Source: Allomyces macrogynus ATCC 38327
Lineage: Eukaryota > Blastocladiomycota > Blastocladiomycetes > Blastocladiales > Blastocladiaceae
DNA: 64,000 nucleotides
Reading direction: 5' to 3'
Assembly: GCA_000151295.1 (NCBI GenBank)
Contig: GG745330.1
Location: 1,212,089-1,276,088 of the forward strand
The number at the start of each line of letters is the position of its first letter. Within the stretch, counting starts at the first letter, position 1. Both the position numbers and the translations under genes were made by a program. Below are positions 22,271 through 32,465 of this stretch, in pieces. A model generated the notes under the pieces. The model did not search any database. It had not been told where the DNA came from and was given only the letters and a program-made list of their open reading frames with translations.

Positions 22271-23068
22271 ATGGCATCAGCAACACGAGGAGCAGCTGCA
22301 ACATTATCGTCGCGGCTGCGCAACTGGCAAGGGATCCCGTTCCTCCGCGCTGCGACCCATGCGACAGCCAATGTCGTGGGATGGACCTCTATTTTCGTGT
22401 TTTTGCTCGACCGCGTCGGTTCCCTGGCCTCGGTTGAAGGGCGGTCCATGCAGGTTGGTACATGACGGTGGGAGACTGTCGAGGAGCAAGAAATCGAACA
22501 CAAGTTGATTGATGTTTGCCCGTTATCCGCAGCCGACGTTGAACCCCGACGAAAGCAGGCTTCAGAGAGATCTGCTTCTTCTCGACAAGTACTCGGCGAC
22601 GAAGCGCAAGTGGAGGCGAGGCGACGTCGTCACGCTCCGGTCCGTCAACGTCCTCCCCACCCCTCTCTTTCTGCACTGACGCGGATGCTCATGGCCATGT
22701 CCTTCCTCCACGACGTTAGAACCCCACTCGATGCCAACCACGTCGCGGCCAAACGGATCATTGCGCTCGAAGACGACTGGGTCGTCCCAGACCCGCGGTC
22801 CAAGTTTGTTCAGCGCAACGGGTTGCGCTCGGGCCAGTCGCTGCGGATCCCAAAGGGTCACTGCTGGGTGGAGGGTGACGCGGGGCTGCACTCGCGCGAC
22901 TCGCAAGAGTACGGACCCGTGCCGCTGGCGCTGCTCACGGCCCGAGTAGCGGCCGTGGTCTGGCCGCCCGCCCGCATTGGGTGGGTCGAGACGGACCCAA
23001 TGTGCCCGCGGTCGCGCACGTCGGTCGTGACGCGCGAGGCGATTCGGAGCGGGTCGTCGATTTTGTGA
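22271..23068 (+). CDS. IMP2: Mitochondrial inner membrane signal peptidase subunit 2
   Basis: Three exons: 22271-22453, 22533-22639 and 22720-23068, giving about 212 aa. IMP2/IMMP2L is an S26-family serine-lysine protease that removes sorting signals from intermembrane-space proteins, working with IMP1. A single hydrophobic segment (TSIFVFLLDRVGSLASV) precedes the catalytic serine in VEGRSMQPTLNP (Ser59). The catalytic lysine lies in AAKRIIALE (Lys108). The box PKGHCWVEGDAGLHSRDSQE and the ending LLTARVAAVVWPPARIGWVE match IMMP2L closely. The RSMQPT and WPP features favour subunit 2 over subunit 1. It is convergent with the helicase gene 269 bp downstream. The first intron interrupts the codons right after the catalytic motif. 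Confidence 0.94.
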
Positions 23069-23337
23069 TGGGATGGGAATCCGGGAAGGCGAGGGCGGTC
23101 GATCGTCCCGCGAGGAAGTGTTGAACCGGTAGAGAGAAAGAACACATGACAAGCCGTAGTTGACCAAAGCTGTCTGTTTCTCCGAGCAGTGGAGAGGGAC
23201 GGGAAAGGCAAAACCACCCTATTTCATAAATAACGAAGCGACACGACCAGAAGCGCCCATGCCAACGGCACCCAAAAAGAAGAAAATACACAAGCGACGG
23301 TCCCGACGCGCGACCACCAGCCGACTGACACGTGCCG

Positions 23338-24727
23338 TCAGATCATGTCCGACACGTTCATGGGCATCTCGTCGATTTGGGTCGAGTAGTACTGCTCGAT
23401 ATCGCGCAGCAACCGCACGTCGTCGTTCTTGACAAAGTTGATGGCGACACCCTTGCGCCCGAACCGACCCGAGCGACCGATGCTACACATTGATGAGAGT
23501 CCATGTCAGCGCGCGCTCGTTCAATTGATCGCGAAACTTGGGCGCGATTCGCGTACCGATGCAAGTAGACTTCACGGTTGAGCGGCAAGTCGTAGTTGAT
23601 GACGAGCGACACCTGCTGCACGTCGATGCCGCGCGCCCAGACGTCGGTCGTAATCAGCACGCGTGACGCGCCCTGGCGGAACTCGTTCATAATGGCCTCG
23701 CGCTCCCGCTGCGGCATTTCGCCGTGCATCGACGATACCGTGAAATTGGCCTCGCGCATCTTTTCCGTCAACCAGTCGACCTTCCGGCGCGTGTTGCAGA
23801 AAATCACGGCCTGCGTAATCGTTAGCGTGTCGTAGAGGTCGCAGAGCGTGTCAAACTTCCACTCTTCGCGCTCGACGGCGATGAAAAACTGCTTGATCCC
23901 TTCGAGCGTCAATTCGTCGCGCTTGACGAGCACGCGAACCGGGTCGGTCATGAACTTGGTCGTCATTTCCAGCACTTCGTGCGGCAAGGTCGCCGAGACA
24001 ACGACGATTTGCGTGCTCGGCGGCAGCAGGCGGTAGATGTCGTAAATCTGCTCCTTGAACCCTTGGTTGAGCAGTTCGTCGGCCTCGTCGAGCACGAGCA
24101 TCTTGAGTTGCCGCGTGCGCAGGTGGCCGCGCTTGATCATGTCAAAAACGCGGCCGGGCGTGCCGGAGACGACGTGCTGGCCATAGTCGAGTTTGCGCAT
24201 GTCCTCTGCAATCGTCGTGCCGCCAATGCACGCGTGCACCTGCACGTTCATGTAGTCACCGAGCGCGAGCAGAACCGACTGGATCTGCTGCGCCAATTCG
24301 CGCGTCGGCGAAAGAACGAGCGCCTGCGTCTCGCGCACCGCCGTGTCGATATTTTGCAAGATGCCAATCGAGAAGGTGGCCGTCTTACCCGTGCCGGACT
24401 GCGCCTGCGCGATCACGTCGCGCTTGCGGATCACAGGCATGATGGCGCGCTGCTGGATGGCCGAGGGCTTTTCAAAGTCTAGGCGCGGCAGGTCGCTCGG
24501 TCAGGAACTGGGAAATGATCGTGTCGCCTCGGGCCGTCGGCAAACTGCAGGCTACTGCGGTTCGACAGGGTTCGAGCGCGGTTGCGTGTAAACATACTGT
24601 AGGCGTAGATGCCGCGCAGCAGGTCCTCCTTGAGCCCCATTTGGTCAAAGGTCGAGTAGACCTTGACCGAGTCGCTCGTCTCAAACGTGATCTGGTCATC
24701 TTGCGAATGGTCGTAGCGGCCGGCCAT
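23338..24727 (-). CDS. FAL1: DEAD-box RNA helicase eIF4A3/FAL1
   Basis: Three exons on the minus strand: 24727-24598, 24478-23557 and 23482-23338, giving about 398 aa, almost exactly the length of yeast Fal1. All helicase motifs are present: [11 protein letters not shown] (Q motif), SGTGKT (about 71-76), PTRELA, DEAD (174-177), [16 protein letters not shown] and [13 protein letters not shown]. The segments [23 protein letters not shown] and the end [13 protein letters not shown] are diagnostic for eIF4A3 rather than eIF4A1/2. The protein is the RNA clamp of the exon junction complex and also acts in 18S rRNA maturation in yeast. In an intron-rich genome like this one the junction-complex role is likely. 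The last intron (23483-23556) splits the conserved HRIGR motif. The gene is divergent to SF3A3, 274 bp away. Confidence 0.97.
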
Positions 24728-25001
24728 GTTGAGCACCGTCAATTGCAGCGAGTTGATCGTGGCCGAAGGGGCCGAAGATGGTCGGTTGCTGGCGGCGATG
24801 GTTGCCCAAGTTGCTGGTGATCACGACAGCCAGGTTCGCCGAGCTGGCGTGCGGTGGGTCAGGGGCCTGTGACCGTTGGTAGACCAGCCGACAGCTCTGA
24901 CGGAACCTAATCACCGCAACTCGGCCGTGGTCGATTGCACCTCGCCATCGACGTCTTCACCGATCCGACGACAACGGCAACCACCAACTTGCAACAGCAC
25001 G

Positions 25002-26813
25002 ATGCACTCCGTTTTGGAACAGCAGAGGAGGGCGCTCGAGGCCCTGGACCGGCTCGAAAACTTGGGCGCCTCGCTGCTCATGGACACTCCGCGAGCCGTA
25101 TGAATCCAAGCAATCCCAAATGGGATCATGCCGAATGAGGCCTAACGTGCTGCTCTCTGCGTTCTCTGTCCACTAGTACAAGGAAAAGCTCACCCAGCAA
25201 CACCTCGTCAGCGGTCTGGCCAAGAAAGCGGCCGAGACGTCCCAGTCGGTCTTGACCAGTTTCGATGACCCGGATGGGTACGCGGAAATTCAGCAAAAGT
25301 CACGGTCTGTGCATGAGCTCGCGCTGATGGCACTCGTCTTTCCAGCCTTCGCAAGGCCGAACTCGAAAAGATGTCAGGCGCCAACCAGTTCACCGATTTC
25401 TACGCGCGGCTCAAGGAGATCAAGGACTACCACCGGCGATTCCCCGACGAGCCAATTGAGCCCATGGAGCTCGAGTTTATGAACGCCGAGCAGCCGCCCG
25501 TCGACGACAGTACGCCGTTCATGCAATTCTGCTTGTTGAATCCGGCCCGAGTGCTCACTGATCGCCCTCCTATAGCGCTCCTCGACTCGCTGTTCAGTGG
25601 AGAGGAGTTGTTTGGCCGTTTTGTCGACCTCCACGCACTGCACGAGCAGTACGTCAACCTCAAGGACCTGCCGCGACATTCGTACCTCGCTTACCTCGAT
25701 CATTTTGCCGACCTGGCCGAGATTCCGATCGAGGCCAAGAATGCGCAGTACAAGAAGTATGCGCATGGATTACTCTGAGCGTCGTGCCCGCTGCTCGAGT
25801 TTGCTCACTCACACTTCACATCTGCACCAGATACTTAATCGCGCTGACCACGTACTTGCATGGCTTCATTACGCGCGCGCAGCCCATGTTCGATCTCGGC
25901 ACGTTCTACCAGTACGCGCAGGTCATGTTCGACGACGCATGGGAAACGCGATCCGTGCCCGGATGGACCAACGTCGATGCGCACCTCGGGTCGCCCGACC
26001 TCTACTGCCGCGCGTGCCAAAAGCAGTTTGTCAAGGAGCACGTCTTCTCGCGGCACTTGAACGAGAAGCGGCACAAGAAGGCGACCACCTCGCTCGCTTT
26101 GCGGCCCGCAGGCGATGCCGACGCCGAAGACACGGTACGGCTCGCCAAGCGCAAGGAACTGGAACTGCAGTACCGCGACGTGGCGTGGCGCGAAGCGCTC
26201 GTGCGCCAGTACAAGGGCCATTTGACGCCCGTGCTTGCCGCGACCAAGGAAAACATTGAGCGCAAGCAGACCTTGACCGAGTCGGAGCTGCTCGATGAGC
26301 TCGACTACGAGGACGAGCCCGAGGAGGTGGAGGACGACGAGTCGGACGACGAGGACAAGATCTACAACCCGCTCAAGCTCCCGCTCGGGTGGGACGGGAA
26401 ACCGATCCCGTACTGGCTCTACAAGCTGCACGGGCTCGGCGTCGAGTACTCGTGCGAGATTTGCGGCAACTATGTCTACATGGGGCGCAAGGCGTTTGAA
26501 CGGCATTTCCAGGAGTGGCGGCATGCGCACGGCATGAAGTGTCTCGGGATTCCGAACAGCAAGCAGTTCCAGGAAATCACCAAGATTGAGGACGCGCAGA
26601 CGCGTACGTTCATGTCCCCTGCCTCATCCTCGCTTGCTGGCGTTCAGTCTGACCTCGCCAACTCGTTCATTCTCTTCAGTATGGGCCAAGATCCAGGCCA
26701 GCCAAACCAAGGGCGGGTTCCGGCCCGAGGCCGACGAGGAGTTTGAGGACTCGGAGGGCAACGTCTTGACGCGTAAGACCTACGAGGACCTGATGCGGCA
26801 GGGGCTCTTGTGA
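25002..26813 (+). CDS. SF3A3: Splicing factor 3A subunit 3 (Prp9/SF3a60)
   Basis: Six exons: 25002-25097, 25177-25277, 25346-25509, 25576-25756, 25831-26603 and 26680-26813, giving about 482 aa (human 501). SF3a is part of the U2 snRNP and helps it engage the branch site. The N-terminus MHSVLEQQRRALEALDRL and the segment GRFVDLHALHEQYVNL match the helical arm. A first C2H2-like finger is CRACQKQFVKEHVFSRHL (about residue 239). An acidic linker (DEPEEVEDDESDDEDK) precedes the invariant LPLGWDGKPIPYWLYKLHGL. The matrin-type finger CEICGNYVYMGRKAF with RHFQEWRHAHGMKCLGIPN follows. The ending KTYEDLMRQGLL is nearly identical across eukaryotes. Intron 25510-25575 is 66 bp and has no in-frame stop. 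Confidence 0.96.
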
Positions 26814-28435
26814 ATATTTAATTTATAGCATCCTGATTTGGGGCGACATTTTGGAGTGCCGACTGCGTTGGAGTTCATCCACGGCATGGATGAGGATGTG
26901 TGCAGAAAAAAGGCAGCGGGGCCAGGCAGTCTCGTTTCAAGGTGTTTAACCATCAGGCGCCTGTCCAGCAGGCGTGTGATCGCTGCGACAGGAAGACGGT
27001 TGCCACATGTCAACCGAGCACGTGCGATCTGTCGGGCAGAAGCACGATCGCGCCGCTTCCTGCATGGCGCCGGGAGACACTGTTGACCACCCGCTGCACG
27101 CGTCTGGGAGCAACGGCAAGTCGCCGAATCGTGTCCTCACGCTGGTTCTTGCGCGCGCTGCCGCTGAGGTGCCGCGGAGCATACTCCACCTCGTCACGGC
27201 CCGAATTCGGTTTCTTGGGCCGGTGCCGCGCGTTCGACGCGCTGCTCGCTGGACCCTCTGGTCGCGGCCGGCAACAATGGTGATTTCCCGGCCGCAAGGC
27301 GACGCGCAACAAATTATAAAAGAGGACCGCATCGATCAGGGGGGCAAAATGAGAGACAAAGAGCGAGCATACGGAATCAACTGCAAGTGGGGCAGCACTT
27401 TGGGCGCGTTTGGGTGTGTTCTGTTCAGCGCAGTCGGCCGGGGTGTCTGCAAAGCAGCTGGTGGTTATGGTCGCGCGACCCGCGCCCGTTCTTGCTCCTC
27501 CCCACTACATTCGCCGACATCTTGCGGGTCTCTTTGACGACACCGCGGGCAGGCAATCTACGCACGACGACCTCTGCACGTTTGTACCTCCTCGTCGCGC
27601 CCGAATCGCGGTGATCCGGCATCCATCGCGCCGGTCGGTCCATCGCGCTGGCTGGCCGGCCAGCACTGACCGCGCCGGTGATCCGCCGTGCCCCGACTGC
27701 AACAATGGACCTCGACTCTCGAACCTGACCACACCCACCAACGCACCCGCTTCCACGATGCTCACCAGGATCCAGACGACAGTCCAGGCGCTTCGCGTCC
27801 CCCGACCATTCTCGGTTCGTGTCTCACGGCCTCGCGATGGTCAGTTTTTTGTGGTGGTTGGCCGGCTCGCCTCAAGTTGTGATCACGGCCAGCATGAACC
27901 CGCACAGATCCAATTTTTTCCACCTTCATCCTCGCCCGGGATGCATGCGACGCTCTGGTCACGGCCGGTTGCTAGTATTTTGGCCCATTTTTGGGACCAA
28001 TTGCTGCCCAGGGCGTGGATCGACGTGCTTTCGGCCAGTCTTCCTGCGCTGTGCTCCTGATCGCACTGGTTCTTGTCGCCCTTCCCTGGGAGGAGTAGTG
28101 TCGATCCGGTGCCGTCGACGTGTCTTGATTGCTGATCATGATCACATCTCGTCGCGCACGCAGCAATTGATTTGAATTGATCCGTCACGACGCCGATTGC
28201 CATGACCTTTTGCGCGAGCCCATGCACAAAACGCCATGGTTCTCAATGCTTTGGAAAGGTGAAGTTGGTAACGGTATCGTGACGGTTCTTTCTGTTTTTT
28301 ACCTGCGCCGTCTCCTTTCGCGGTGCTGGTCAGCCACGATCTGCCCACCCCTCACCCCATTGATCAATCCTGTTCACCCCGCCAATTCGAGCCGAATTTA
28401 ACCATCCAACCGCATCGACCGACCTAGACTCCACC
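26814..28435. other. 1.6-kb intergenic region
   Basis: No supported gene. A TATAAAAG at 27315-27322 is followed 27 bases later by an ATG opening a 62-codon frame (27349-27537) with no recognisable features. I regard this as weak. The overlapping long open frames at 27410-28060 show no domain. The right end is the leader of the C2H2 gene. Confidence 0.45.
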
Positions 28436-30579
28436 ATGTCCACCCCCGCCACGACCTCTGCGACCCCTGCCGCCGCCTCGGCGACCAACAACCGCTCGGC
28501 GGCGAACGCGAGCCGCGCCAAGCACAAGGCCGCCGCAGAAATGGACGCGGTGCTCGCGCAGGCGGGTGGACCGGACGGGACGGCGCCGGCCGGCGCCTTC
28601 CCCTGCAAATGGGACGGGTGCGCGGGCGTGTTTCGCCGGCTGGGCGACTTGGTCGTGCATGTCAACGAACAGCACTGCGGTGCCGAGCGGCCGTGGCCCA
28701 AGTACGTGTCGTTTGGCGCTTGTGAACCGTCGTTGGATGATTGATCGCCAACGCGAGCGCGGACTAGGGAAAACAGCCACATGTGCCGCTGGCGCGGGTG
28801 CTGGCGCAAGGATCATTTTGCGAGTTTGAACCATATGATCTGGTCCGTGGCATTATTTGCTCCGCCGTGATGCAGGCCGAACATCACTGATCACGTTTTG
28901 CTCCTGCCCGACCACCGACGTGCGCTAGCCATATGCGCGCGCACACGGGCGAGAAGCCGTTCCAGTGCCCCGTGTGCTCGACGCGGTTCAGCATCCGCAG
29001 CAACTACAACGCGCACGTCAAGGCGCGGCACTCCAAGCCCAACTTGCAGCCGATCATCATCACGTTCGACGATACCGAGGAACCCTTGCCGCCCAATGGC
29101 AATGGGCACACGGCCGTCGTGCGCAACCAGCACACCAAGAAGCGCGACCTGAACCTCGCGCGAGAAGCGGCAAGGGAGGACGCGGGCGACGCGCGAGACG
29201 CGAGCGAAGAGCCGACGGGCGGAGCAGGGTCCGACGATGACGGCGGCGACGAGCAGCAGCAACCGCCGCGCGCGCGGCCGCCGGCCAAGAAGAAGGCGCG
29301 TCGAACGACGTCCAAGGCGTCGACCAAGCGACCGGATATGGCCGTGCACCGGCACGCGATGCAAGACGACGTCGACATGGAGGAGAGCGACTGGATTGCG
29401 CTCGCCGGGCGCAACGACCGGCGGGATCGTATCGGTGGTCGGCCAAACTATCGTGAGGAATCAGGATCCGAGCACGAGGGCGGTGACGATGTCGACGATC
29501 GCGACGATGACGACGACCGCACGTCGCACTCGGCCGATGATGCCGCGATGGGTGATATCAACTCGAGGCGGCAGCGGCGCGTGTCGACGCCCGTCTTCAA
29601 GCTCTCGCATGACTCGGACTCGGCGCGCGCGTCCACGACACCGGAACCGACACCATCCAAAAAGTCGTCGGCAACGCTGGTCCCGTCGTCGGCACGGCCT
29701 ACCACAAGGAGCCAGCGGCCGTCCAAGCTCATGGCGCTGTCGCACGCGGGCACACCGGTGCGCGTGCGCCGCCGCAGCCGGCTGCAGCAGCGCGTGGACG
29801 ACTACCGGCAGCACGTCAAGGATCTCGACACGAAATTGCGGTTCCTCGAGCTCGTGCAGGCCGACTTGCAGGAGACGCACGCGAAGTTTTATGCGACCAA
29901 CCCGCCCGTCGCGGTCAAGTCGGGTATGTCGATCAAGGCCGCGACCAAGCAGGGGCTTCAGGTACAGCAGTTGACGGGCCATGTTGAGGGGATACAGCGG
30001 TCGATTGAGAGCGTCATGGTGTCGCTACTCGATACGGTCCTGCCGGCGCTCGAGGACCGGCTTCACCAGCGGCGACATGGTCGGTCGGCATTGGCAAGCG
30101 ACGAGGCTGCCGATTCCGAGCAAGAGTCTGCGGCAGGTGGTGCCAACGCATCTAGCGACAAGCAACGTGATCAGTCGTCCGGTCAAGCTGTCGTGGAACA
30201 CGGTGTGGTCAGCAACGGCAGCGACAGCCCTTCGTTTGCCGACTCCGCCGTTCCTGCTGCCGCCGACGATTTCGACGGCTACAGCACCATGATGCCGACA
30301 CCGGCCAGCGAAATGAGCTGCTCGTCGCCGCGCCCGCCGCTGCTCGCAGGCATGAATTTTGCCGTCGACATGCAGGACTCTTCGACAGAAGCGGCAGTTG
30401 AGCTTCCCGCCGCGTCGTCGTCGCCGATCCCGCTTCGCGTGTTTCCGGGCGCCATGGGCGAGCACGTGCACATGATGTTCCACCTGCTCAACACGCCGCC
30501 GCTGTCGCCGAACACGGTGAACACGACGGCGCGGTTCATGGCCACCACGGCCCCGGGAACGTCGTCACAGCTCGTTTGA
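28436..30579 (+). CDS. Three-finger C2H2 zinc-finger protein, probable transcription factor
   Basis: Exons 28436-28701, 28777-28842 and 28929-30579, giving about 660 aa. Three C2H2 fingers lie at residues about 55-150. Finger 1 is CKWDGCAGVFRRLGDLVVH then VNEQH; finger 2 is CRWRGC with a long loop and HMRAH; finger 3 is CPVCSTRFSIRSNYNAH then VKARH. TGEKPF links fingers 2 and 3. The C-x4-C form of the first two fingers with a Trp between the cysteines recalls the PacC/Rim101, GLI and ZIC families, but sequence alone does not place it in one. The rest is acidic and Ser-rich, with a Lys/Arg patch (AKKKARRTTSKASTKR) that could be a nuclear signal, and one predicted coiled coil (RLQQRVDDYRQHVKDLDTKL). 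The exon 2 donor (GTCCGT at 28843) is the least certain boundary and sets the finger 2 spacing. Confidence 0.82.
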
Positions 30580-31140
30580 ATCCGTTATTTTTTGTTTTCT
30601 GTTTCGCCATTTTTCATTTCATTTTGTGCATCTTTCTTGCCCCCGCCCCCCACCCCACCTCCCCTCATCTTACGTAGACCTCACTCGGGAGTGTTTATCG
30701 CTACTTCTCTGTTTATCTCTCTCCCCCCCCCCCCCCCTCTCGCACCCACAGTCGTGAGCAGCGCCTGGTTGCGTTGCTGCTCGATCTATCATGGCTCTCT
30801 CTCATGCTCTAGGAGCCATTCCTCTGCTCTCCTTCCTCCATAATACAATATCAACCCGTCTCGGCACCCAAATTCGTGTTCAAAGTCTCTCCCCACGTGG
30901 AGAAACAGTACAAAGGCTTGAGCTCGCGAGCACGCGCTGGCCGAGCCCGCGGTCGACATGCACCGTTCACCACCAGGTGCTGACTCTGCCAACAGCCCAC
31001 CACCAGCCTGCCACAATGATCCGATTATGGATAATGGAAGGGTCTCAACGTGTCTTCGCTGCTTCGCATTCTGTGCTTTTTCCTGAATTTGGCCATGGGT
31101 TTTCCTTGTTTCCTGCCTCGCGCTTCCCCTAGGGCATCGT

Positions 31141-31184
31141 CGCCTTGCTTCGCCGTGCTTCGCCGTGCTTCGCCGTGCCTCGCC
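31141..31184 (+). repeat. 10-bp tandem repeat (CGCCGTGCTT)
   Basis: About four copies of a 10-base unit, the last with a T-to-C change. Noncoding context. Confidence 0.8.
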
Positions 31185-31335
31185 CTCCGTTCTTTTGCAC
31201 GTTTGCTGAACAGGTCGACGCACGTCCCCTGTTCCGTGAGCATCGCGCCGTTGTGAGCGTCGTTTGCGTGTTTCACTGTCTTGGCCGTCTGAAGGGGGTC
31301 ACGACGCAAGGCGGCACGACCCGGTCGGAGTGCCG

Positions 31336-31344
31336 TATAAAAGG
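31336..31344 (+). promoter_or_regulatory. TATA box (TATAAAAGG)
   Basis: A canonical TATAAAAGG in otherwise GC-rich sequence, about 178 bp upstream of the short ORF at 31522. Such a clear element is rare in this window. Confidence 0.5.
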
Positions 31345-31521
31345 CGGCAGCGCCTTCCCGATTTGGCTCATTCTGCACCAACCTCGCATCCGCAGGTACA
31401 CCGTTTGCGCCCCCGCTCCTCCTTCACTTCCGCCGCCCGTCAGCCTCTTCAACGCGAACCTTGTGCTTACTTGACGTTACGACCGGGTTCCGTAGACTCT
31501 TCTCCACCATCCTTCCCAACC

Positions 31522-31617
31522 ATGTCGAGCGTCAAGAAGCCCGCCACCTCGTCGTCGTCGAAGCCCGCCCAGGCTGCCCCCTCCGCCCCTGCGCCGCCCA
31601 AGAAGCCGACCAAGTAA
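31522..31617 (+). CDS. Short Lys/Pro/Ala-rich ORF or first exon
   Basis: An ATG in good context (AACCATGT) opens a 31-codon frame rich in Lys, Ser, Pro and Ala. It ends at TAA, but the same bases form a strong splice donor (AA|GTAAGA). It may therefore be a first exon rather than a complete gene. The composition resembles N-terminal tails of ribosomal proteins or the tail of the threonyl-tRNA synthetase 1 kb downstream. I searched the next 850 bases for a continuation (for example an eS25 core) and found none. Joining it to the synthetase by the acceptor near 32440 is out of frame. Status open. Confidence 0.35.
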   Translation: MSSVKKPATSSSSKPAQAAPSAPAPPKKPTK

Positions 31618-32465
31618 GAAGCGGGGTATTACGCTCGAGCCGACCGAGATATGAGCCGTGTCGTGTTGGTCGGAGTGGTCGTCCGAGAAATGGCATTGTG
31701 CAATACATGGTATGGTACATGATGACGAAGGGCTGTAATGCTCACTCTGAACTTGCGATTATCGTCCGGGGTCATTGTCTTGGTCTGTTGCGAAAACACG
31801 GACACGGAATGAAGGCCGCTTTTGTCGCGTCAGAACACAGCAAGCTCAGGCCGGCCGGCCACATTGGTCATGGTGGGGTCACCCGCCGAGTTTCTGGCCA
31901 ACGCCGCATCGGCAGGCCGCCGAGGTCAATATTGCAGTTGCCCACCGGCTTTGCTTTTAATGACGTCGCAGACTGTACCAATCTCGTGAGACGACGTCGG
32001 AACGGCTGATTACCGCCGCCATTTCTGAGGGTCAGCAGCTAGGCGCGATCGTGGCCGTGAGCCGTGCATTCATCGCGCGGCTTGTCGACGACGGCACCGC
32101 GGTGGGCGCATCGTCGAGCTCAAGGCAGCGCCGCAGCAAGGCCAGGGGAATGTCGATGTCGAGGGTCGAGTTGGAGACAAGCGGCCGGACGCGTGATGAT
32201 GGATTTGATCGCGCTGTCACGGGTTGCCTGCAGCCCCAGCTGTCGCGAGCAAAGTGCTCGAGGTTTTTGAGGTTTCCCGGTTAGGTTTCGCGCTCTGGTC
32301 TTCAACCTGTGTTGATCGCGGTCACGCCGTGATCGAGTCCAGTCACCTGAGGCAACTCCACACGTCGTATGGTTGCCAAGTCGGCCCAGCGGTGGCCACA
32401 CGCGCCAAACTCGTAGCTTTATCTTGCCGCGCGACCAGTCCTCCTGTGGTCGCCACACCAACACC
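31618..32465. other. Region between short ORF and threonyl-tRNA synthetase
   Basis: No exon recognised on either strand. It holds a CRE-like TGACGTC near 31961. The right end is the promoter and leader of the synthetase gene. Confidence 0.45.

Larger units (their letters stand above)
30580..31521. other. Intergenic with polypyrimidine tracts
   Basis: Contains a pyrimidine-rich stretch including a run of about 15 C around 30723-30737, and a short tandem repeat at 31141-31184. No gene seen. The right end has a TATA box at 31336. Confidence 0.5.

Noticed and set aside
27349..27537. 62-codon ORF downstream of a TATAAAAG
   Set aside because: The TATA lies only 27 bases before the ATG, leaving almost no leader, and the peptide has no features. 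I mention it only in the intergenic entry.
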